From contig NC_134103.1 in assembly GCF_000715075.1 (NCBI RefSeq), positions 74,215,519 to 74,279,518 on the forward strand: 64,000 nt of DNA. Direction: 5' to 3'. Under the pieces are notes generated by a model, which saw only the letters and a program-made list of their open reading frames with translations, made no database searches and was not told the origin of the DNA. Both the position numbers and the translations under genes were made by a program. This document shows positions 50,068 through 60,122 of the stretch, in pieces (position 1 is the stretch's first letter; every line of letters starts with the position of its first letter). Origin of the DNA: Nicotiana tabacum (Eukaryota > Streptophyta > Magnoliopsida > Solanales > Solanaceae).

Positions 50068-52020
50068 TGTTATACCCCATGTTTTCGTACGTGAAAGTAC
50101 GCCATAAGTAAATTGATGAAAGATTGGAAATAAGATATTACATTTCGCATTTTCGTACGTTAAAATTTCGTTGCAAGTTAATCGACGTAAGTTCGGGAAT
50201 GAGATTATTTTGAGATTATATGCATTATGCTATTTCAAACAAGTGGCGAGTAAGTGCTATGAATGATAAAGGGTACACGAATTAAAGAAAATAAGTTTCA
50301 TTGAAGGTTGTCGATTTGGGATAAAATATGGTCTGAGCTATAATACCCGATATTTATGGACTAGTACCATACAAGGTACCATATGACCGTGATAGTATGA
50401 TGTATAAAGTATATTAAAAATAAGTAGTATTTTAAGTAATTTAAGATAATTCTTAATTATGTGGATAATTGATTAATTATCGAATAATGGAACATTACCT
50501 AATTAATTAATAAATTATAAGATACGACCAACCCCTCCCCCCAAAAAAAACGTGGCAGCTAGCCACATTCTAAAGAAATGACTCTTAGTCATTTCTTATT
50601 AGGTGGCATAATGTGTTAGTTAAACATTCACTCCATTCTAATATTTTCCATACTAAAGACTATACAATCAGAATGTTAGTCATTCTTACAATTAGAATGT
50701 TAGTCATTCTTACAACCAGAATGTTAGTCATTCTTACTATCAGAATGTTAATCATTCTTACAACCAGAACGTTAGCCATTTTTACAAGCTTTTAACAAAA
50801 CATCTTTCAACCAAAATCCAACGAGAATTATTAGAAGCTTAACAATATAAAAATTTTGCGGTTCTAAAGGAGTAAGGTACAGCCTTTTCCAAGAATATCA
50901 TACAGATTTTTTCCTACTCTAGGTATTAAGGCTATCCCTTCTTTCTTTTTGGCATGACCCAAATGATACTGAAAGCAACGAGCAAACGCACAGTTTCTAT
51001 AAACGACTCTATTCATAGAAATATTAGGGGTGTCTATATTCTTGATTCCCCATGTGAATTATTATTATATCTTCTGTTCATGGGTCTCAGAAAAATACGT
51101 ATTTGATAAAATTTATCCGGCATGCATATTATTTTTATGATATTCAGTGAAAATCTTATTAACGTATTTCTTAAGGCATATTATTTTTATGACATTCCGA
51201 GAAAATATTATTAACGTATTTCTTATGCATTTCATACATTTATACATATACATTAACCCATGACCAGATGGCGTTATATACGTGTATATATGTATATTAT
51301 ATATATATGGGATATGGGAAAAAGTTATGGCGTTATATATGCACCACCACCTTATCAGCTGGTATACGTTGATGATTTGCCCACAGTGGCCGAAATGATA
51401 TGATGCGATGCCCTCAGAGGCTTGATGATGTTATGAACGCATATACCAATGCATGGTATGACATTTATACGCATATGCATGGCATTATAAAAATGAAATG
51501 ATTCACAGAGCTATGCAGACGTACATGTCGAGTCTTTTACTCCATGTTTCTCTCATGTCTATTATTTACTGATTTTCATTCCTTACATACTCGGTATATT
51601 ATTTGTACAGACGTCCCTTTTGCCTGGGGACGCTGCGTTTCATGCCCGCATGTCTCGATAGACAGGTCGAGAGTCCTCCAAATAGGCAATCAGCTCAGCG
51701 GAAGATGTTGGTACACTCTATTTGTTCCGGAGTTGCTTGTGTGGTCAGTATGATTAGGACATGTACTGATTAGTATGGCGGAGCCTTGTCCCGACCTTTA
51801 TGATATTTATGTACTCTTAGAGGCTTGTAGACATATGTCGTGTACGTGAAAGATTGTACGGCCGTGTCGGCCTATGTTTTGAGTTTATAAATGACGATGT
51901 TGGCCTATTAGGCCCGTATATCATGTATATGATGATGTAATAAGAAAGATACGTTACGTTGGTACTCGGTTGAGTAAGGTACCCGGTGCCCGTCGCGGCC
52001 CATCGGTTTGGGTCGTGACA
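50068..52020 (+). mobile_element. Solo LTR related to Tekay, opposite orientation
   Basis: A 1,953-bp LTR starting TGTTATACCCC and ending GGGTCGTGACA, flanked on both sides by GTATG (50063-50067 and 52021-52025). It aligns in reverse orientation with the Tekay LTRs (shared 'cattttcgtacgtta', 'ttaatcgacgta', and the end 'catcggtttgggtcgtgaca') but is clearly diverged. No internal sequence is present, so it arose by recombination between the two LTRs of an inserted element. It sits in the 5' untranslated or gag-start part of Athila. The first about 60 bp look like a second, diverged copy of the LTR start. Confidence 0.92.
50669..50787 (+). repeat. 24-bp tandem repeat, about 5 copies
   Basis: About five diverged copies of a unit containing 'cagaatgttagtcattctta' lie head to tail within the solo LTR. 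Each unit holds a short palindrome-like 'gaatg...cattc'. It is not seen in the two complete Tekay LTRs, so it looks specific to this LTR subfamily. Confidence 0.8.
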
Positions 52021-52025
52021 GTATG

Positions 52026-52174
52026 GCACCAATTCCTTGGAAGAGGATCGAGTCTACACCGATGAACTTAACATGTTGTCTGCACACAGATAAGAGGAGC
52101 GTAAAAAAAGAAAATAAAATAAAATTGCTCCTGAATTAGCACCGAAAATTAATTCAAACACTATTAATCGCCAA
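52026..52174 (-). other. Athila 5' leader
   Basis: Untranslated leader between the primer site and the solo LTR insertion. It is AT-rich with an A/G run near 52095-52125. It continues across the solo LTR to the gag start at 49972. Confidence 0.6.
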
Positions 52175-52192
52175 TCCCCGGCAACGGCGCCA
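52175..52192 (-). other. Primer binding site, tRNA-Asp type (Athila)
   Basis: The minus strand reads TGGCGCCGTTGCCGGGGA, 18 bases complementary to the 3' end of plant tRNA-Asp. It lies 5 bases from the 5' LTR, as is usual for Athila elements. Confidence 0.9.
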
Positions 52193-52197
52193 AAATT

Positions 52198-53580
52198 TGA
52201 CGAGCGCAAAACCGGTGTATAAAACTTAGGCTTGCTAGTCAAAGATAGTATAGTATTAAATCGTCTACACAGGGATTGGGTTAAATAATGTTCTAATAAA
52301 TCTTCAGCTCAACACTATCCAGGATAATAAATCTTTGATTTATATAATTATCGACTACTAATAAAACTAAGATTATTGATTGTAAGAAACTAATGGAAAT
52401 CTAACGACTAAGTAGCAACAATTGAATATCAAGGTAAGAAGTAAGGGTTATGACAAGATATGTGATCAACTATTATTCAAGGTAACTCTGTGTTAAGCTC
52501 ACTCTTAACTTCTATTGCCTCCTTCGATTTCAACAGATGATTAGGCCACCTTAGGGATTCAAATTCTTCTTCCGAATGAATGAGAGTGCCCTTAATCAAT
52601 CTAATAACATGTCCTATAAACATATGCACAAATACAGTGAATGGGTGATCTTTCGAAGAACGCCTCTCGACTATTCTTCTAAACTGGGTTAATTGATAAC
52701 TCTCTAAGCTCTTTTGATTACCTATAAGAGGCGTAAACTCAATCCAAACAATATGGCACAATGCAAATTACAGCAACACTTCTCTTTCAATTAAAGTAAA
52801 ACCACAATTAGCCTTGCAATTCAATTAATAACTCATTCAATGAATTTAGACAACTAACAGAGAGTAAAACCCAAAACAATAGTTAAATCGTGACATCCGT
52901 CAATAACCCTAAGAAAGATTACTCCATAGTGGAGAAGTTATTCATCACAAGAGTATTAGAAGAATAAGAAGCCATTACAATTCCCAAAATTAAACAAACT
53001 TCCGTATTGAATGAATCGGATCAAGTCTTTTGCGTCTCCGTTGCTTCCTTCCTTCTTCTCTCCCAAAAGTTCCTCTCAAAATCCCCCATACCCTTTTTTA
53101 GACGAGCTGGACTTCATATAGGTCAAAACGAGTCGCCTCCAAAATTATAAAAATTGGCTTGGAAAAAGTTTCTGGAACTGAACGTGCGTGGCCGCGCACC
53201 TGGGCCTATGACCGTGCATGGCCATGTACTGCTTCATTTGCGCGCTCAAGTGCCCGCTCAAGTGCGCGTTGGAGGGGTCTCATGCGCGACCGCGCACCTA
53301 GGTGAGCCTCCTGCTCGCTCTTCGTTTCTCCCGTTAAGTGCACTATTGCCCGTTGATCCCGAACATGATCCCAACTTAATCATTGGATTTTTACTCAGAG
53401 TTCAAATCTCCAAAATAGCTCGAATTAGCTCCACAACCTCATCGTAACTCGGAATCGCTCCTACAAAGCAAAAAACACACACTCAGTACAAAATAATACC
53501 ATTTAAACCTCAAACACTAGTAAAGTGCAGCGAATTAGAGTCAATTAATGACCAAAATACACAATTATAGTCTACCATCA
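52198..53580 (-). repeat. Athila 5' LTR (right copy)
   Basis: The LTR is 1,383 bp and pairs with 963-2340. It starts TGACGAGCGC and ends CTACCATCA on the plus strand. A GC-rich patch (53180-53300) with repeated 'gcgcgc'-type and 'gtgcgcg' motifs differs from the other LTR by small duplications or deletions. The frames at 52477-52761 and 53154-53447 are LTR sequence. Confidence 0.9.
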
Positions 53581-53628
53581 CCCTACATGAACACGGGATG
53601 CTCCGTGTATCGAGCTGCCCTTTGACTC
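53581..53628 (+). mobile_element. SINE remnant, right part
   Basis: Starting with the duplicated CCCTA, the sequence 'catgaacacgggatgct', 'ccgtgtatcgagctgcccttt' completes the 3' end of the SINE begun at 863-962. Joined across the Athila element it reads as one continuous SINE tail, which confirms that Athila inserted into it. Confidence 0.65.
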
Positions 53629-54304
53629 ACATATGACCCCGAAAAAAAAATGACATAAAGTTGTGCATCTCCTAAGATGATGCGCAGAGTAAATAATCAT
53701 TGGGATGGCTAAATGCTGGTGCTGAAGCTGATTTTGATCTTGTTGGGATGAATCAATTTGTGTTATTTGATATAGCGTTGGAGTATCTTCAACAAACATA
53801 TTAGACAATGTCCCAAATATACAACATATAGCTCCGAAAGAAGCTTGTGATTGTTGTTTCATAGGATGTCTGAGATGTTCCGTGTTGAAAAGGTATACCA
53901 CGAGGCGAGACAGGAAAAAAGTTTGTAAGTTGTCTAAGTCTTTCGTCTTCAATTGTTGCCGAATAGAATCTCATATTACAATCACTAGTCATTGGCCCTT
54001 AATCATAGACTTTTTTTATTTTAAACTGCTCATTCATTTGACATGTCAACAACGAATGAAAATATTTACGATACATTTCTAATAAGAGATGTCAAGTATA
54101 TGATGGAATTAATCGAGTAAAAACTGACCAAAATATCACGATTATTAAAAAAATTATTTACGACATGTTTCTAATACCTTAAAATGTTTAAGAAATCATT
54201 ATTAAAATACGAATATCGAAAATGAAAAGTCATACGTACTAAAGTTTTAAGGGGCCATCAATATATATGATTTTTTTTATTTTTACTTTTTTGGATAAAA
54301 AGAA
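53629..54304. other. Intergenic, no gene supported
   Basis: AT-rich DNA. A minus-strand frame (53578-53952) crosses the SINE end and has no domain I recognise. Confidence 0.5.
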
Positions 54305-54443
54305 TGGGAGTCTTAGGGCAACAGTAAAGTTGTCAGTGTGTAATCTATAGGTCAAGAGTTCAAGTCATGCATAATTTTTTTCTGATCCTATATGAATGCG
54401 GAATATTTCGTACATCGGTTGGTTGCTTTTTTTTTTTTTTTTT
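54305..54443 (+). mobile_element. Second degraded SINE with tRNA-like head
   Basis: The 5' part has an A-box-like 'ggcaacagtaaagttgtcag' and a B-box-like 'ggtcaagagttcaagtc', the internal RNA polymerase III promoter arrangement of tRNA-derived SINEs. After a central deletion, 'atgaatgcggaatatttcg' and 'tacatcggttggttgc' followed by a T run give the 3' end, parallel to the tail of the first SINE at 53586-53628. It is old and probably inactive. Confidence 0.6.
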
Positions 54444-55562
54444 CTGATAAAAAGGTGAAGTTGTAATTGATGTTGAGATTTGAGATGAAAAAAAAAGGGA
54501 ATGGAATGATAGGCGTGGACAAAGAGGAAACACACACTTGGCAGAAGTTTGGTAGTGGTAGAAAGAGTAGGTTCGTGGCCTTCAAACTTGCCAATGAAAC
54601 AATATTAACATGTGTTGCTCTCTGGTTAAGTCATTAGTGTTTTTCCATGTTACTCTCTATTTCATTTTAGTACTGACCCTACCCATATTTTATGCTATAA
54701 GCCAGCTGAGTCATGACTGCTGTCACCAGTCAGCCGGACATCAGCACAAGCATAACAAATAAAAAAAATCGAACTTAAACTATTTTAACAGTGTAAGATT
54801 TTGGACATATAAATATTAATATGAGGATGAAAGAAAATGACCGATAAAATCAATTCTCTTGTATTCGGACATAAAATTTTAAGATTTTGGTACTGAGATT
54901 ATTTTGTTGTGTACATTTGCTCATGCCGAATTACAATACATATGGATTTCTGTACTTGAGCAGATATTTCTGTGCCAGTGCCAGCCTGCCCATATGTATC
55001 TCCATTGATGATTGGCTGAGGCTGGCAGTCAACTTGTATATACTATAGATATTTTTGAAAATCTTAAAAAAAGAAAGATATTTCTGCTCATACCAAATCC
55101 CAAATACCATAATTTGACTTTGTAAAAAAGCGACCCTTTTTCATTTCTCTCTTAGGAAAAGAAAGAATAGAAAGACTTATGATAAATCATAAACATTGTA
55201 CGTATATTATGGAGGATAGAATTTCAATTAATTTAGTTGTAGTAGAATATCGTAGAAACATAATTAATTCACAGCTTGTAAAATTTGGAAAACATGACTT
55301 TTTGAGTTAATATAAATATTAATTGTACATGATATTTGCAGTAAGGTTGAGCTGATTTTCGTTGCATAAATGCTAGGCCATTGGCTTAAATGTTTATGCA
55401 TATCAATAATTCTCTCAAATTAGGTAGAGATATTTCCCGCAAGTTGAAAATAAAATATACTAAAAATAAGCTGATACGAGGCGGCTTGAAAATAGTTTAG
55501 CTAAAAAGGCAGAAAAAAATCAAAGAAAGCTCAGCTGGAAGCCTCGAAGCCTGGACCAAGAT

Positions 55563-55563
<1 letters not shown>
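54444..55563. other. Intergenic and upstream region of the 56687 gene
   Basis: About 1.1 kb without a supported gene. It contains scattered A/T runs and probably holds distal promoter sequence for the gene to the right. No clear cis-element cluster was recognised. Confidence 0.4.

Positions 55564-55596
<33 letters not shown>
55564..55596 (+). repeat. (CT)n microsatellite upstream of the transcription start
   Basis: About 16 CT units. Pyrimidine-rich tracts are common near plant core promoters. Here it lies about 55-85 bp upstream of a TATA box, so a role in promoter architecture is possible. Confidence 0.85.
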
Positions 55597-55599
<3 letters not shown>

Positions 55600-55649
55600 C
55601 ATTTTTTTGGTCTTTGCTTCAACGCCTCCCTGTTCACTAATACGATGGC

Positions 55650-55657
55650 TATAAATA
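55650..55657 (+). promoter_or_regulatory. Probable TATA box
   Basis: TATAAATA in the context 'ggctataaataccc' is a near-consensus plant TATA box. A transcription start would be expected about 30 bp downstream, near 55680. It suits the gene whose coding region starts at 56687. Confidence 0.55.
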
Positions 55658-55679
55658 CCCTTTTTTATGTGTCAAATAA

Positions 55680-55827
55680 TTTTCAAAGTAACAATTTAAA
55701 GAGAAAAAATTCCAAGTATCCAACAATTCTCACGAGTAACGATTGACCATTTCACACTTCTACTTCTATGTGACGTTCTAGCAGTGGAGCTCTGAATTTT
55801 CCTTCAGTTTCAACCTTACTGCTTTAG
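55680..55827 (+). other. Probable 5' untranslated exon
   Basis: The sequence between the predicted start and a strong donor site (TTTAG|GTGAGT at 55827/55828) has no long frame and fits a leader exon. A leader intron of about 0.8 kb would run to an acceptor close to 56658 ('ccacatag'). This is inferred from splice-site look only; no transcript evidence is available here. Confidence 0.4.
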
Positions 55828-56686
55828 GTGAGTTCATATTTAAGTTTACTTATTGAGTAATTTTGTAAATATTCTGTTTAAGAACTGTATAAAAGTAGCA
55901 GAAATCATTGAGTAATTTTTGTAAATATTTTGAATTATTTTGAAGTGTTAGAACTACTATTATGAATCAATTCCAAAGTGAACACGTTGCTATGTATTCT
56001 GTATTGCGAAGATTTATCCTAATTTTACATTGGTTGTCAACTTACTGTAATCCTCCTCTTTTATCTGCGTGTGAGGCCCGCAAGATGAGCAAGTTTACAC
56101 TGGTGGAGTTAATAAGTTTGAGGTGTTGAAATGAATAAATACCTTTGGATTTACCAAATAGTACAAGTGCCATTCCTTTTGCATACTTTTTTAGTCTTCA
56201 ATCTAGGTGATACTTAATTGGTAGTAATGTGCATATTGCAGTTGTTTGCATTCTTCATTTTTTTATGTGATAGGTATCCTGGAATTTTCAATTGTTTGTT
56301 GATATAGATGCTATCTCTGAATATGAGGTTGTATTTTTCTCGTTGCATTTAGCCCGTAAATAACTCTTTCTTGCCATTTGTCATATGAGGATCAACATCA
56401 TGTTTCTTTCTTTTTGATCTGGGCTGCATGTTTTCATTGAATATGTGTGTTCAACAATTGCTTGGAATTTTAAGGAGATGTGACTTCTCTTTATTTACCT
56501 TTTTGCTGCATTACAAGTGGTCTTGAATAGAGTGGAATAGTTACAGAGGATTCATATAATTGATCCCAATATTGTTTAGGATCAGTTGTTCTGTAGCCTT
56601 CAACTCAATTAACTCTTTGAGTGTCCTTTCCGAGTTTCCGTCTTTATTATCCACATAGAAATGGTTAAAGTAGTTCATCTCTTAAA

Positions 56687-58940
56687 ATGGGCCAGGAAAC
56701 TTGTGGCATTCTAGCATTAAGGCCTCAAAGTCAACTTGACCCCAACTCTGGCTCTGGTGTGGTTGCATTTTCCACAAGGAGAAGTTGCTCACCTTTTCCA
56801 ATAGCTTATTTTGCAAGTGAAACTTCATCTTCGGATTGTTATACTAAGCTTGAAGCTACATTTTGGAATCCTCCGAATTTGGAAAAACTCGTTGAGGCAG
56901 AGTGATACATTCTTGCAAAATGTACCCTCTACAAGCAGCAAACATCTCCCAGATTTCGGTGGAGAACAGTTCTGCAGAGTACCAGGTCATTCTGGTGTTG
57001 GATTGTTCGCGAGTGAATGTAGTCCTCCCCAGGTAACCAAATCAAAAGACTTAAGTTGTACCATTTACAAAAACTATCATATTCTATGCACGATGTAGAG
57101 ACAATGAGAATAGGCACTCCTTTGGACTCTGTAACGGAATTGACTGGATATTATCTCTGCATTTCTCAGACAACCTACATTTATTTAATCATGAGCTGGA
57201 CGGATGCTAATCATTTTGAAGAAAGAGAAGTCATTGGTAAATCAAGGATATGGAGTGAATTTAATGGAAAAAGCATCATTAATTGATCATGACAGCCAAT
57301 CTCTACCTTTTGGTAATAACCAAAAGAAAAACCGAAGATACAATCAGCTGGAAAGTTCCGCAGGTAGTGAAGCAAAAGATAAATACTGAAGACAGTAAGC
57401 CTTCTGAAGTAATGTTGAAGAATGAATTGTTCAGCTGAAATTGATACCATGAAACGGGATGTATTTTAGGAAAAGAACCATTTTTGGGGTATGTACTGGT
57501 CTGAACTATGTCTAAAAGGTCTTGATTAAAGCACTTTACTAACATAAAACTGGTCAAAAATCTTCTTTAAAATTTGTTATGGTCATGGTCTCCTAAAATC
57601 TAACCTACCAAGCGGGGAAAAAAAATGAAAGATCTTTCTAAGCTTTATTCTCATATATATTGTTGCTACACTGACTTTGACTTGTTTAACTAATGTGCCT
57701 TTCTTATGACTTCTGCAGGTATGTCTTCTTCCCCATTAAAGCGGGTATTCTCACTGTCCCTTTAACATTCTAATTTGTACTTTAGGTTGATGGTCAATGT
57801 AAAAATAGTCATATTATGATATCAAGTTATCTTCAGTTTATTATCAATAGGAACTCCAGATTCGTCCAATCTACCTGATAAATACCAAGTATATATGGGA
57901 AATGAGTTTTAAAAGTTGGCTGCAGTTATTGTATGATAAGCTAAACCATATAACATTTTGAGGAAACTGAGTTGTTCTAGCTGGTATTCTCACTCTTATC
58001 CTTGTACAATGTGAGAAAAACTGGCATATCATCTGTGATCTTCTTAGTGTAACTCCAAATGTTTCAACAAAACTGTACTCTTGGAAATGGTGCTGTTGGT
58101 TTCACGTTTGACATATTGAGTAGAGTAAGAGCTCAAGCAATAATAAGTCCGTTTTGATGTTGACCCAATGATATCTTGCAGGAGAGTGAAATGGACGAAA
58201 ATGCACCTACTCATCTTGCACTTGGCTGTCCCAGAAAAGAAATTGGATGTAAAAACGTTATACCTGACATGAACTTGGAGCCTCCTGCTCCGATTGATAA
58301 TTTGGAGCCAACTTCTTCCAGAACTCGAAGTCTGGATTTGAGATCACTCCTTGGCCATAATGAGCAGGCAAGTTCATTGAAAGCCGATTTCTCCCCTGTC
58401 GTTCTGCTTGAACAGGAACCAGGTGGAAGATGGGTCAAGCGCCTCAAAATGAGTGCTTCTGGCTCATTTTCTGTTGGAACAAAGAACTCTAACCTTTCAG
58501 GGAATACATCTCATGAGAAAGCAAACAAGTTTCTAAGCAAAATTGCTAAAGTTACTATAACCGGCTCAGAACTCACAGCTGGTAAACTTCATGGTGAAGA
58601 ATTGATGGCTCGTGAAGGACCTCCAGCCTTAGCAAGGAATAGTGCCTCTTCATCTAAAAATGTTATGAAGAAAGATCTAGAGTTATTGACTTCACAGTCT
58701 TGGATGCGAAGGTGGCTTCATAATAGGGTTCCCACTGCACAAAAGAGGCCTCAACCAGTGGTGGTTAGTACGCCTCGAGGCTCAAAGTTGGAAGTTGATG
58801 ATTTTCAGAAGAAGCAGTTCCCAAGCATTGCTGCCATGGCCCTCATGGGAAAGGCATTAACTGGTTTTCAACCATGTGAATTCCAAAAAAGAGGTCCCTA
58901 TGTAGTTTGGAGGAACACAGGAGTTTCTGAACCTACATAG
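56687..58940 (+). CDS. Unrecognised conserved-looking plant protein, two coding exons, frameshift in exon 1
   Basis: Exon 1 runs from ATG 56687 (MGQETCGILALRPQSQLD) to 57032, followed by a GTAACC donor. The intron ends in CTTGCAG at 58181. Exon 2 (58182-58940) encodes ESEMDENAPTHLALG through EFQKRGPYVVWRN and ends at TAG. Both junctions are phase 0. The protein would be about 367 residues: Ser/Pro-rich, with basic patches (WVKRLKMSASGSF), a WMRRWLHNRVP segment and a C-terminal FPSIAAMALMGKALTGF helix that looks conserved. Exon 1 is 346 nt, so the start frame hits TGA at 56903 while the frame joining exon 2 is open from 56811; one extra base (or two missing) is implied. This may be a sequencing error or a pseudogene mutation. 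A 17-codon upstream frame from 56661 overlaps the start. No domain name is claimed. Confidence 0.6.
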
Positions 58941-60122
58941 CAGCAAGAGTTACTGTGCTTCAGGTTAGTCCACCGACGGTGCTGATGGCAGTGTTGGTCA
59001 GGCTATGCATAATGAGGACAAATGTGCTCTGGCTTAATATGTGATCATGCAATCAACTGCATTTTGGAGCTTAGTGTCGATTTGTTGGTGCTAGTAAGTA
59101 CATAGCTTGTCTTAGATTTGGCTTCTAGTGTTTGCTTAGATGGGATTATCTCTGTATTTAACCAGTATGATAAAAATGCCAGACACCTTGTTTCTTGAAC
59201 AGGCCATTCATCCGGCTGCTTTAGTCAGTGTGCGAGGGATCTCGATGATGTGGCAATTACGTGCTAAAGTAGGCGATGAGATCACTATGCAATGTTCGTC
59301 GTAGAGTCTAAGATCAGTTCATTGGACAGTTTGAACCATCCCACCTTTACTTTGTTGAAGACTCTTGAGTGAGTGACTACCTGCTCCACTCGTCAGCTGG
59401 TAGAAAGTTTTTCCTGGATCGAAAATTAACCAATAAGCAGCAAAATTTGGTTTACTAGATTAAAAGTTGCTCATCTTTTATCCCATCTTTTAGTGTCAGC
59501 TGCATGCTGATTTTAATGATTGCTTTAAATAGTTGTTTGTAATTGCTCATGAAAAGGCATCATTTTCATTATCATCTCCAGAGTTGTCAGTCGCTTATAT
59601 TTCCTGGATGTGGAATAATCCACTGTAAGCAAAGCTGTCGCTTCTTAAACCTTACAATTAGCAGACAGAGGATCAACATCAACGTAGAACTGATCAAATA
59701 CTAAACCAGATCACTCCTTCCAGGAGCATGCTGGCTCCTTGAAAAGACAGTTAGCCCGAGGCGTCCCACATCACCTTTCATCTTTCAAAAGGATTAATGT
59801 TGTTAAAGTAATGACTGGACAGAAGCCATTACTTTTGCTTAACTTAGTCACATTCCTTTGGGTAAAAAAGAGAAATCATTTGGAATTCCAGAGATAGTTA
59901 AGGAAATAAAACTCAATGTCAAACTGAACGATATGTAGAAGAGATAAATTACTCCAATAAATAGACAACTAACAAACATAGTCAAAACAGTTACTATCAA
60001 AGCGACTGCTCAAAGTAGCCGTAGCCCATACTAAGACATGATATTTTCCAAATTAAGCTTAGAGAATGTCTAAAATAAGCAGGCCCTGCAAGAGCTCTAT
60101 AAGCAAATGAACTAAACATTTC
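58941..60122. other. Convergent 3' untranslated regions
   Basis: This interval holds the 3' end of the plus-strand gene and the 3' end of RPS25 on the minus strand. A possible 3' untranslated intron lies between a donor near 58963 (CTTCAG|GTTAGT) and an acceptor near 59202 (TTGAACAG). No additional coding frame is supported. Confidence 0.45.

Larger units (their letters stand above)
963..53580 (-). mobile_element. Athila-type LTR retrotransposon, host of nested insertions
   Basis: The two LTRs (963-2340 and 52198-53580) begin TGACGAG and end ATCA on the plus strand. The perfect 5-bp target duplication CCCTA flanks them at 958-962 and 53581-53585. The element runs on the minus strand: primer site complementary to tRNA-Asp next to the right LTR, then gag, protease, RT-RNase H, integrase, an extra ORF in the env position, a long 3' untranslated region and a polypurine tract next to the left LTR. 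This order and the tRNA-Asp primer site fit the Athila lineage. Removing the insertions at 2654-32461, 32536-41432 and 50068-52020 leaves about 12 kb, a normal Athila size. Every coding part is broken, so the element is dead. Confidence 0.93.

Noticed and set aside
53578..53952. 124-codon minus-strand frame beside the Athila LTR
   Set aside because: It crosses the SINE tail and LTR edge, and no domain is recognised.
55561..55746. Frame starting MLSLSLSLS
   Set aside because: It is a translation of the CT microsatellite and the region across the TATA box.
59715..59745. Short hairpin 'aggagcatgctggctcct' as a microRNA
   Set aside because: The stem is only about six base pairs, too short for a microRNA precursor.
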